Source: Oscillospiraceae bacterium (GTDB taxonomy: Bacteria > Bacillota > Clostridia > Oscillospirales > Acutalibacteraceae). From it: 7,241 bases of DNA. Each line of letters opens with the position of its first letter. Position 1 is the first letter of the stretch. Both the position numbers and the translations under genes were made by a program. This document shows positions 1-5,200 of this stretch, piece after piece. The stretch is from positions 1 through 7,241 of the forward strand of contig JAISRF010000157.1 in assembly GCA_031273775.1 (NCBI GenBank). The letters run 5' to 3'. Below the pieces are notes generated by a model. That model ran no database searches. It was not told the origin of the DNA and worked only from the letters and a program-made list of their open reading frames with translations.

Positions 1-218
1 CCCAGATCAAGGTCGGTTTCCGCGCCGTCGTCGGTGACGAACACCTCACCATGCTGGAAAGGACTCATGGTTCCGGGGTCTACGTTGATATAGGGATCAA
101 GCTTTTGGGCGGAAACCTTAAGACCCCGCGCCTTTAACAGTCTGCCCAGAGAGGAGGCCGTAATGCCTTTGCCCAGCCCCGAGACAACTCCGCCGGTTAC
201 AAAGATGAATTTTGTCAT
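1..218 (-). CDS. pyrG: CTP synthase, N-terminal part (runs off the left edge)
   Basis: CTP synthase makes CTP from UTP, ATP and glutamine in the cytoplasm, the last step of de novo pyrimidine nucleotide synthesis. The 72 visible codons begin MTKFIFVTGGVVSGLGKGI, the highly conserved start of the ATP-binding synthetase domain, with the P-loop-like GGVVSGLGKG at about residues 9-18. Further on come KLDPYINVDPGTMSPFQHGE (about 39-58) and EVFVTDDGAETDLDLG, which carry the magnesium and UTP/CTP-binding residues of the family. The glutamine amidotransferase half lies outside the window. The ATG at 216-218 follows a weak GGTGA about 10 nt upstream. The gene lies downstream of mnmE in the same direction but has its own promoter. 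Identity is essentially certain from the N-terminal motif. Confidence 0.97.
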   Translation of the reverse strand, partial: MTKFIFVTGGVVSGLGKGITASSLGRLLKARGLKVSAQKLDPYINVDPGTMSPFQHGEVFVTDDGAETDLDL

Positions 219-259
219 TATTATAATTTCACCAAACCTTTCAGCGAATCCGATGCTGT

Positions 260-283
260 GCCTGAAACAATGAACTTTCAAGC
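260..283 (-). promoter_or_regulatory. stem-loop in the pyrG 5' leader
   Basis: On the minus strand GCTTGAAA and TTTCAGGC can pair over 8 bp (one G-U) around an 8-nt loop. It lies between the predicted transcription start near 313 and the pyrG start codon. No T-run follows, so it is not an intrinsic terminator as it stands. Its role is unknown; it might affect mRNA stability or regulation. I do not see the GGGC initial transcript that CTP-sensitive attenuation of Bacillus pyrG uses. Confidence 0.3.
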
Positions 284-319
284 CTGTCCGTCAAATCCTG
301 TCACCAATTGTCGGGTATT

Positions 320-348
320 ATTATAACAGGGGAGCGGGCAATATGCAA
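320..348 (-). promoter_or_regulatory. extended -10 promoter for pyrG
   Basis: Reading the minus strand, a TTGCAT box (343-348, three of six to consensus) is followed after exactly 17 nt by a perfect TATAAT (320-325). A TG one base upstream of the -10 makes it an extended -10 element. Transcription should start near 313, giving a leader of about 95 nt before the pyrG ATG. The site lies just past the end of mnmE, so pyrG can be expressed independently. Confidence 0.7.
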
Positions 349-357
349 TTGGAAAAT

Positions 358-372
358 TCGTAAATATTACGA
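358..372 (-). terminator. weak AT-rich hairpin after mnmE
   Basis: TCGTAA-ATA-TTACGA forms a 6-bp stem with a 3-nt loop about 36 nt past the mnmE stop codon. On the minus strand it is followed by ATTTTCC, a short T-tract. On the plus strand it is followed by TTTTATAAATTTTT. The stem is short and AT-rich, so termination would be inefficient at best. It is the only candidate between mnmE and the pyrG promoter. Confidence 0.3.
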
Positions 373-407
373 TTTTATAAATTTTTCTTTATGATTCAGG
401 TGCGCGC

Positions 408-1769
408 TTATTTTCCCACGCAAAAGCGACTGAAAATCTGCCGGGTTACCGCGTCGGTGACTCGTTCCCCGGTTAATTCCAGCAGTGGTGACAGTGCCGA
501 ATCTACGCAAACGGAAACCGCATCCGGCGCAAGACCCTGTTCCAGCGCGGCGATCGCCTCAACCAGCGAATCCACGGCCAGACGCGTCGCCGCCCGCTGG
601 CGCTCGTTCGCCACGGTGATCGCGGCGGGGGAGGAGAGCCACTGACGCGCAAAGCGTTCCATTTCGGCAAGCAACAGGTTTATGCCATCGCCGGTGGCGG
701 CTGAGACGCACAAAACCGCCGCAAACCGCCCTTTAAAATTGCCGGGCAAAAGCTTTTGCGGCAAATCCGATTTATTGAGGAGCGCCATGACGTTTGCCTC
801 CGGCAATGAATCTAAAAGCGCCGAATCCTCCGGTTCCAATTCACGGGAACCGTCAAAAACCGCTAACAGCAAATCGGCCTTTTCAAGTTCCCGACGCGCC
901 AACTCCACTCCGATTTTTTCCACCTCATCCGCGGATTGGCGGATTCCGGCGGTATCTGCAAGGTTAAACGGAATTCCCCCGATATTCACCGCTTGGGTAA
1001 CCACGTCCCGAGTGGTTCCGGCGACCGGTGAAACAATGCTCCGGGCGATTCCCGCAAGCCGGTTCATCAGCGTGGATTTACCGGTGTTTGGGCTTCCGGC
1101 AATGGCTGTGTTCACACCTTCACGCAATATTCGTCCGCCATCGTAGCCGGCAAGCAGCGCCTCTAACTCCGCGATTGAGGCGCGTAAAAGCGCGGTCAGG
1201 CGCTCAGGTAAAAGCTCCGGGATTTCGTCATCGGGAAAATCGACCCACGCGGAAAAAGCCGCCTGTGCCGAAAGCAGTTCATCTTTAACCGATGAAATTT
1301 TTTCAAACAGCGCGCCGCTATGCACCGTCAAAGCCGCTTTGAGCGCCATTTGATTTTCGGCTCCAATCATGTCCATTACGGCTTCCGCGCCGGTCAAATC
1401 GATTTTGCCGTTTAAGAATGCCCTCTTAGTGAATTCGCCGGGTTCGGCCAGTCGCGCTCCGTTTTTCAGGCAGGTTTCCAGTACACGTCGCAGAATATAT
1501 ACCCCGCCGTGGCAGGAAAGCTCTACCACATCCTCGCCGGTGTAGCTCTTTGGGGCGGCAAACACCAGCGCGACCGCTTCGTCCAGTCGCTCTCCGCCGT
1601 CATAAACGTGACCGAAAGCGGCGGTGTACCCCGGCATGGCTGCCATGTTTTTGCCGGTTTCGGACACAAAAAGTCGCGCCGCAACCTCACGGGAAGCAGA
1701 GCCGGAAATGCGAATTACACCTAATCCACCTTTTATCGGCGGGGTGGCGATGGCGGCTATTGTGTCCAA
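408..1769 (-). CDS. mnmE: tRNA uridine-5-carboxymethylaminomethyl(34) synthesis GTPase MnmE
   Basis: MnmE, with MnmG, installs the carboxymethylaminomethyl group at C5 of the wobble uridine (U34) of certain tRNAs. It uses tetrahydrofolate, GTP hydrolysis and potassium. The 453-residue product is full length. The N-terminal folate-binding domain starts MDTIAAIATPPIKGGLGVIR, with YTGED and ELSCHGG at about 76-89 and GEFTKRAFLNGKIDL at 111-125. The GTPase domain, inserted in a helical domain, shows G1 GSPNTGKS (225-232), G2/K-loop GTTRD (251-255), G3 DTAG (272-275), G4 NKSD (332-335) and G5 SA (356-357). The protein ends FCVGK, with the family's near-terminal cysteine at 450. The start is a TTG at 1767-1769, chosen because the protein begins there as the family expects and an AAGGAGG lies 7 nt upstream. 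The gene is not next to rnpA, yidC, jag or mnmG in this window, unlike its common Firmicute location. Immediately upstream is a small inverted-repeat-bounded segment. Confidence 0.98.
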   Translation of the reverse strand: MDTIAAIATPPIKGGLGVIRISGSASREVAARLFVSETGKNMAAMPGYTAAFGHVYDGGERLDEAVALVFAAPKSYTGEDVVELSCHGGVYILRRVLETCLKNGARLAEPGEFTKRAFLNGKIDLTGAEAVMDMIGAENQMALKAALTVHSGALFEKISSVKDELLSAQAAFSAWVDFPDDEIPELLPERLTALLRASIAELEALLAGYDGGRILREGVNTAIAGSPNTGKSTLMNRLAGIARSIVSPVAGTTRDVVTQAVNIGGIPFNLADTAGIRQSADEVEKIGVELARRELEKADLLLAVFDGSRELEPEDSALLDSLPEANVMALLNKSDLPQKLLPGNFKGRFAAVLCVSAATGDGINLLLAEMERFARQWLSSPAAITVANERQRAATRLAVDSLVEAIAALEQGLAPDAVSVCVDSALSPLLELTGERVTDAVTRQIFSRFCVGK

Positions 1770-1776
1770 TGTGAGA

Positions 1777-1783
1777 CCTCCTT
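1777..1783 (-). promoter_or_regulatory. strong ribosome binding site that sets the TTG start of mnmE
   Basis: On the minus strand this is AAGGAGG, a near-perfect Shine-Dalgarno sequence, with 7 nt to the TTG at 1769. No ATG or GTG in frame fits the spacing, so it supports TTG initiation. It ends one base from the boundary of the 1785-2043 inverted-repeat segment, so that segment did not disrupt it. Confidence 0.85.
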
Positions 1784-1788
1784 GGAAC

Positions 1789-1816
1789 CCGTATTCACAG
1801 CTGCTTGAAAATACGG
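1789..1816. repeat. hairpin overlapping the left inverted repeat, upstream of mnmE
   Basis: CCGTATT (1789-1795) and AATACGG (1810-1816) are perfect 7-bp inverted arms around a 14-nt loop that contains the palindrome CAGCTG. In the mnmE transcript the hairpin would sit 5 nt upstream of the Shine-Dalgarno sequence. It also spans the stop codon of the HTH mini-ORF. It could protect the 5' end or modulate translation. No T-run follows, so it is not a terminator. Confidence 0.4.
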
Positions 1817-1890
1817 CAAAAATGCCACTTAGACACGTTGACGATTTTTGCGGATTCTTCTAACGTGAGAGTGTGGTAGTTTTCCGCCAT
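1795..1890 (-). pseudogene. AraC-family helix-turn-helix fragment (31-codon ORF)
   Basis: The ORF begins MAENYHTLTLEESAKIV and continues NVSKWHFCRIFKQL before a TGA. This matches the first helix-turn-helix of AraC-family regulators: the LTLEExAK helix, a turn at NVS, then a recognition helix resembling KWHFCRIFKQ. AraC-like spelling may extend upstream as SLVRLKRVAI (to about 1920), where whole regulators carry a helix before the HTH. The sensor domain, the second HTH and everything after FKQ are missing. The TGA lies inside the left inverted repeat of the surrounding segment. The ATG at 1888-1890 has only a weak GAG upstream. It is most simply a remnant of a regulator gene captured in or broken by the segment. 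A functional micro-protein is possible, since a fair promoter lies about 45 nt upstream. Confidence 0.5.
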
Positions 1891-1939
1891 AATCGCTACT
1901 CGTTTCAGCCGAACTAAGCTACTTTGTGATAGTATATAC

Positions 1940-1968
1940 AGTTTAGCGGTATTTTGCCGAAATGTCAA
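1940..1968 (-). promoter_or_regulatory. sigma-A-type promoter inside the inverted-repeat segment, facing mnmE
   Basis: The minus strand has a perfect TTGACA (1963-1968), a 17-nt spacer and TAAACT (1940-1945, four of six to TATAAT). Transcription would start near 1933, cross the HTH mini-ORF and enter mnmE about 165 nt later. It is the best promoter-like match found upstream of mnmE, so the segment may supply mnmE expression. It overlaps the inner inverted repeat at 1948-1969. Confidence 0.55.
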
Positions 1969-2043
1969 GGACAAGTTAATAATGAGAAAGCTCATGATCG
2001 CGCCTGTTCGGTGTTCTGGTGTACAGGTTGTGAATACAGGTTC

Positions 2044-2583
2044 TTATAGTCCCCGAAGCCATTCTTTCACCTTCAAAATCCCGATAACCGTTTTCGCGTC
2101 CCTCAATTCTCCGCTCATTACCATTTCCGCCGCTTTATCCAGCGGGATTCTTATCGGCTCTAAAAATTCGTCCTCGTCCAAATCAAGCTTCGAAAAGGTC
2201 AATTTTCGGGCGAGGTAAAGGTGAATCACCTCATTGCAATAGCCCGGAGAGGGATATATCACCCCAAGGCTTTCAAACTGAGCCGCTGTCGCGCCCGTTT
2301 CCTCCAAAAGTTCGCGTTTGCCCGCTTCAAAAGGATCCTCTCCCGGTTCCAACTTCCCCGCGGGAAGCTCAGTGACCAGCTCGCCGTAAGGGTAGCGAAA
2401 CTGGCGCACAAACAAAAGTTCCCGGGTTCCGGTCAGTGCCGCCATACATACCCCGCCGGGGTGAGTGACCACCTCACGGAAGCCGGGTTTACCGTCCGGA
2501 AGCAAAATATCGTCTGCGTGAACGCCGATAATCCGTCCCCTGTAGATTTCCTTACGCGAAACAAATTTTTCGGAAAAGCTCAT
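2044..2583 (-). CDS. Nudix hydrolase, ADP-ribose pyrophosphatase type
   Basis: This is a cytoplasmic Nudix enzyme that probably cleaves ADP-ribose (or related nucleotide sugars) to AMP and ribose 5-phosphate, removing a reactive NAD breakdown product. The 179 residues match the usual family length. The Nudix box is complete at residues 76-98: G76, E82, R90-E91, E94-E95 and G97 fit GX5EX7REUXEEXGU. The upstream VRQFRYPYGELVTELPAGK (59-77) and downstream PSPGYCNE (111-118) are typical of the ADP-ribose subgroup (NudF/YqkG-like). The ATG at 2581-2583 has AAGAGG 8 nt upstream. The gene is followed at once by the inverted-repeat segment and then mnmE in the same direction. No convincing promoter was seen; a weak TATAAA lies upstream near 2613. 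Exact substrate is inferred. Confidence 0.92.
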   Translation of the reverse strand: MSFSEKFVSRKEIYRGRIIGVHADDILLPDGKPGFREVVTHPGGVCMAALTGTRELLFVRQFRYPYGELVTELPAGKLEPGEDPFEAGKRELLEETGATAAQFESLGVIYPSPGYCNEVIHLYLARKLTFSKLDLDEDEFLEPIRIPLDKAAEMVMSGELRDAKTVIGILKVKEWLRGL

Positions 2584-2674
2584 AAACCTAACCTCTTCAT
2601 AATAAAATGTTTTATAATGGGATAATTAAGAGTTGAAAATTGTTTTTATCATCCGCAAAGCGAACACTATGTTT

Positions 2675-2702
2675 TTAACTTTTAACTGTGAACTATTAAC
2701 TA
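2675..2702 (+). repeat. 7-bp tandem repeat, four units, upstream of the M14 gene
   Basis: Four consecutive heptamers read TTAACTT, TTAACTG, TGAACTA and TTAACTA, sharing the core T-T/G-AACT. The array ends 4 nt before the GGGGG ribosome binding site of the M14 gene. It lies in the 135-bp divergent gap between the Nudix and M14 genes (2584-2718), where I found no strong promoter in either direction. Short heptamer arrays can vary in copy number by slippage; a regulator site is also possible. Confidence 0.7.
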
Positions 2703-2718
2703 AACAGGGGGACAAGCG

Positions 2719-3636
2719 ATGGAAAGCCTTGTGCGAGGCGTGGAGCACGATTACGTAAAAGTTAACAGCATCATCTTTGCCCTGAATGGATTATACCCTT
2801 TTTTAACGGTACAATCAATAGGAAAAAGCGTTTTGGGGCGCGAAATATTGGCGCTGGAAATCCCCGGAGGAGGAAGCGCCGGGAAACATTCGGCGGTTTT
2901 GCTCGCCGGAGGCTTTCATGGTATGGAACGTCTGACCACCTTGGTGTTGCTGCGATTTGCGGAGAGCCTGTGTAACGCGTTGTCCGCCAACAGAACTCTT
3001 GCGGGGATGGAAGTACGTCGGACGATTTACGGACGCAGAGTGTTGATTGTGCCGTTGGTCAACCCGGATGGGTGCGAAATCGCGCTGAAAGGGGAGATAG
3101 GCGCGGGACTGCAGTCCGGCTTTGCGCGGCGCGTTTCCGGCGGTGATTTTGCCTCTTGGAACGCGAACGCCCGCGGTGTGGACATTAATCACAATTTTGA
3201 CGCGGGTTGGGACACTCTGCAAAAAATGGAGCATGAGGCGGGTATTTGGGGACCGGCTCCCCGGCGCTATGGCGGTCCCTGCCCGGAAAGCGAGCCGGAA
3301 ACAAAAGCGCTGACCGCCCTTTGCCGTAACCGTGACATTTCAACCGTGCTGGCGTTTCATTCGCAGGGCGAGGAAATTTATTGGAGTTACGGCAAAAACA
3401 CACCCTTGCGCTCAAAAAAGCTGGCGCGTATTTTCGCCGCATCCTCCGGTTACGCCGTGGAGGAACCAATGGGTCTGGCGTCCAACGGTGGGTTTAAGGA
3501 CTGGTTTATTCAGGAATTCGGGCGGCCGGGTTTTACCATCGAAATCGGACGCGGTAAAAATCCGCTTGACCCGGCGTTGTTAGAGGAAATCTACGCCCAG
3601 ATTGAAGAAATGATGATGCTTGCCTGCGTGGTGTAG
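2719..3636 (+). CDS. M14-family zinc carboxypeptidase-like peptidase (probable peptidoglycan peptide hydrolase)
   Basis: The 305-residue product has the zinc carboxypeptidase layout in order. HGME at 67-70 supplies the first zinc histidine and glutamate, NPDG sits at 115-118, GVDINHNF at 153-160, the third zinc ligand in FHSQGEE at H214, and the catalytic glutamate in TIEIGRG at E275. Bacterial relatives of this size cut gamma-D-glutamyl-diaminopimelate bonds in peptidoglycan peptides; that substrate is inferred. Position 158 is histidine where classical carboxypeptidases have the carboxylate-binding arginine (NRNF). There is no signal peptide, transmembrane segment or LysM domain, so the enzyme is probably cytoplasmic and may act on recycled muropeptides. 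The ATG at 2719 follows GGGGG (2707-2711) by 7 nt. The gene is divergent from the Nudix gene and convergent with YibE/F, and seems to stand alone. Confidence 0.9.
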   Translation: MESLVRGVEHDYVKVNSIIFALNGLYPFLTVQSIGKSVLGREILALEIPGGGSAGKHSAVLLAGGFHGMERLTTLVLLRFAESLCNALSANRTLAGMEVRRTIYGRRVLIVPLVNPDGCEIALKGEIGAGLQSGFARRVSGGDFASWNANARGVDINHNFDAGWDTLQKMEHEAGIWGPAPRRYGGPCPESEPETKALTALCRNRDISTVLAFHSQGEEIYWSYGKNTPLRSKKLARIFAASSGYAVEEPMGLASNGGFKDWFIQEFGRPGFTIEIGRGKNPLDPALLEEIYAQIEEMMMLACVV

Positions 3637-3688
3637 AAAAGTCACCCCAGATTTAAGCCATCTCAGATCAGTTTTATTATTCTCTTCG

Positions 3689-3772
3689 GGTCAAATACCC
3701 CGCCCCTTGGGGCGATTCCACGAAGATACACCGCTGCTTGCAGCGGTGTTATTCATTTTTACTTCGTTGACC
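3689..3772. repeat. compound palindromic intergenic repeat between convergent genes
   Basis: Outer arms GGTCAA (3689-3694) and TTGACC (3767-3772) enclose two hairpins. The first is CGCCCC-TT-GGGGCG (3701-3714). The second is a perfect 10-bp stem, ACACCGCTGC-TT-GCAGCGGTGT (3728-3749). A further pair, CGAAG (3721-3725) with CTTCG (3762-3766), lies around the second hairpin. The GC-rich nested structure in AT-rich surroundings resembles dispersed palindromic repeats in clostridial intergenic regions; copy number cannot be seen here. The right end covers the last four codons and stop of the YibE/F gene. Confidence 0.6.
3728..3760 (+). terminator. intrinsic terminator of the M14 gene
   Basis: The 10-bp perfect GC-rich hairpin at 3728-3749 is followed on the plus strand by TATTCATTTTT. 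It lies 92 nt after the M14 stop codon. On the minus strand it is followed by ATCTTCG, with no T-run, so it should work mainly for the plus-strand gene. Its T-tract touches the stop codon of the convergent YibE/F gene (3759-3761). Confidence 0.65.
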
Positions 3773-4955
3773 TCAAAGTGGTAAGCTTATTTCTTGAAGC
3801 CAGCGATGCCGCGCATATTGCCGTAACCGGTACGGTTAAAACAAGGCCGATGCTACTCGCAATTCCCTGAATTAACTCAACGATAAACAAATTCAAATTA
3901 ATCAAACACATGTACGGCAGTTGATACAGGGCTAAAATAATTAAGATGCAAAAAGAGCTTCCGACAAAAGCCATGATTAATGTGTTTGCCGTTGCGGCCA
4001 TAATGTCGCCTCCGATGTTCATACCACTCTTATAGAGCTTACGCACATCAATATCGGGATTTAGCCGCTTGACTTCAAAAATAGCCGAAGCAATGGACAT
4101 TGACACATCAATTACCGCGCCTAAAGCTGCGATAATGATACCGGCGGATAGCAGCTCGGGTATTTTCAGCGGGAGCTTAGACGCTAAAAAAAGTACTCCT
4201 TCGGCATCTGATAAATTTAACCCCGATACATGGCCGATGTTGCCCGCGGTAATGCCGATGATTCCGGCGCTTGCAACGCCGGCCAAAATTCCCAGGATAG
4301 ACGCAAGACCTTTCATGCTGATATCGCTGATCAAAAAAATAGTGAACACTGATGTGATGATCGAGGTAATAATCGCCATGAGAATGGGGCTCTGACCGTG
4401 CAAAATCGCGGGTAGCAGAAAGAAAATAATCGATATGATGGTGAAGCCCAGGCCGATCATTGAATACAGACCTTTTTTCTTACCCACGATGATTAGAAGG
4501 GCAATGAAAAGCCCAATCAGCGCGTAAACAAGCCCATCGCGGCTATAGCCGAACATGTCTATTTTGACAACCTCTCCCTCCTGAGAGCGGATATTAAAAA
4601 GCATGACCATATCTTTCACGGCCATATTACTGAAAAGCGGCTGCAATTTATTTTCAATATTTTTGAAAACTTGTCCTTTCAATTCTCCGGTCAAAAACTT
4701 TATCTCTAAAATTTGCGTGCCCAATATCATATTCTGATATTCCGGGTCAGGTAAGAGATTTGAGTTGTCCACTGAAAGTACGCGCGCTCTCTGCGTGGTG
4801 AAATTGCTATCACGCTTCGCGGAAAGGAATCCTGAGTTTAAAATAACAAAGGTGCAGAACACCAATCCAAAAACCACAATCCAAAAACGCCGACTCTTCC
4901 AAAAGCGGAGAAACGCCGATTTTTCTTTAGTTAATTCTTGTGCCGCCTTTTTCAT
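3759..4955 (-). CDS. YibE/F-family integral membrane protein
   Basis: The product is 398 residues with about eight hydrophobic segments: roughly 24-42, 141-158, 163-186, 190-210, 215-238, 268-293, 322-345 and 360-388. A hydrophilic stretch of about 95 residues (44-138) follows the first segment and is probably outside the membrane. Conserved YibE/F-type sequences are GAVIDVSMSIASAIFEV (289 region) and GMNIGGDIMAATANTLIMAF (311-330). The molecular function of the family is not established; a transporter-like role is only a guess. I start at the ATG 4953-4955 because GAGG lies 7 nt upstream. An in-frame ATG at 4971-4973 would add six residues (MKRGCF) but has no ribosome binding site. The gene is visibly more AT-rich than its neighbours. 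Its C-terminal codons (RSTK) lie in the end of the intergenic repeat. Confidence 0.88.
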   Translation of the reverse strand: MKKAAQELTKEKSAFLRFWKSRRFWIVVFGLVFCTFVILNSGFLSAKRDSNFTTQRARVLSVDNSNLLPDPEYQNMILGTQILEIKFLTGELKGQVFKNIENKLQPLFSNMAVKDMVMLFNIRSQEGEVVKIDMFGYSRDGLVYALIGLFIALLIIVGKKKGLYSMIGLGFTIISIIFFLLPAILHGQSPILMAIITSIITSVFTIFLISDISMKGLASILGILAGVASAGIIGITAGNIGHVSGLNLSDAEGVLFLASKLPLKIPELLSAGIIIAALGAVIDVSMSIASAIFEVKRLNPDIDVRKLYKSGMNIGGDIMAATANTLIMAFVGSSFCILIILALYQLPYMCLINLNLFIVELIQGIASSIGLVLTVPVTAICAASLASRNKLTTLRSTK

Positions 4956-4994
4956 AAAACATCCTCGCTTCATATAAAATTGACAAACTTAGAT

Positions 4995-5024
4995 ATTATA
5001 CGTATAAAATATCCTTGTTGTCTA
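4995..5024 (-). promoter_or_regulatory. promoter for the YibE/F gene, with palindrome at the -10
   Basis: The minus strand reads TAGACA (5019-5024, five of six), an 18-nt spacer and a perfect TATAAT (4995-5000). Transcription would start near 4988, giving a leader of about 33 nt. A perfect 12-bp palindrome, TTATACGTATAA (4996-5007), overlaps the -10 and could be an operator or just AT-rich symmetry. Confidence 0.65.
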
Positions 5025-5112
5025 TCGGCATCAAGTAAATTGCGCGTAAAATTCAAGTAAATAAATGATTTTATGGGGCACAAGAAAATAGAATAACAAA
5101 ATTGAGATTGAA

Positions 5113-5160
5113 TTTACCAAAGCTTTACCTGACGATGCTATTACACTTTACACATTCACT
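5113..5160 (+). promoter_or_regulatory. TTTAC direct repeats upstream of the phosphoesterase, possible Pho-type site
   Basis: TTTACC occurs at 5113-5118 and 5124-5129, exactly 11 bp apart. ATTACA (5140-5145), TTTACA (5147-5152) and TTCACT (5155-5160) follow. PhoP of Bacillus binds direct TT(A/T/C)ACA-like hexamers about 11 bp apart, and the downstream gene is a secreted phosphoesterase, so phosphate-starvation control is plausible. The third and fourth copies are out of the 11-bp phase, and the region is AT-rich, so this may be chance. Confidence 0.25.
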
Positions 5161-5167
5161 TTATAAT
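5140..5167 (+). promoter_or_regulatory. probable promoter for the metallophosphoesterase gene
   Basis: A perfect TATAAT (5162-5167) is preceded at 16 nt by ATTACA (5140-5145, four of six to TTGACA). Transcription would start near 5174, leaving a leader of about 27 nt. The -10 is strong and the -35 is poor, which would suit an activator-dependent promoter. CACTTTA is repeated 13 bp apart (5144-5150 and 5157-5163) across this region. Confidence 0.55.
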
Positions 5168-5200
5168 CAAAAGCGTAATAATTTATTGGAGGAATTAAAA

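Larger units (their letters stand above)
1785..2043. mobile_element. 259-bp inverted-repeat-bounded segment, candidate MITE or decayed insertion
   Basis: The plus strand at 1785-1801 reads GAACCCGTATTCACAGC and the minus strand at 2043-2027 reads GAACCTGTATTCACAAC, so 15 of 17 positions match as terminal inverted repeats. They begin one base from the mnmE Shine-Dalgarno site and directly at the Nudix TAA codon (2044-2046), so the segment fills the whole intergenic gap. A second, gapped inverted pair lies inside: plus 1948-1969 against minus 1826-1804, about 18 of 23 matching, both containing GCCG and ending TCAAG. The interior holds a promoter toward mnmE and an AraC-type HTH mini-ORF, and no transposase. 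I see no clear target-site duplication. Alternatives are a regulatory region with an extended palindromic site, or the remains of a regulator gene. The repeats are observed; mobility is inferred. Confidence 0.42.

Noticed and set aside
219..320. Bacillus-type CTP-sensing reiterative attenuation for pyrG
   Set aside because: The expected start region reads AATACCCG, not GGGC, and no hairpin with a T-run lies before the start codon.
682..1146. 154-codon open frame on the plus strand
   Set aside because: It is antisense to the GTPase domain of mnmE; the serine- and proline-rich translation is typical of a shadow frame.
1977..1996. Short hairpin ATGAG-AAAG-CTCAT as a Nudix gene terminator
   Set aside because: The 5-bp stem has no T-run on the minus strand and lies inside the inverted-repeat segment.
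1982..2218. 78-codon plus-strand frame starting MRKLMIAPVR
   Set aside because: It mostly overlaps the Nudix gene in antisense, has no Shine-Dalgarno site and resembles no family known to me.
4956..4973. Upstream ATG adding MKRGCF to YibE/F
   Set aside because: No ribosome binding site precedes it, while the second ATG at 4955 has GAGG at 7 nt; the GAGG lies within the would-be extension.
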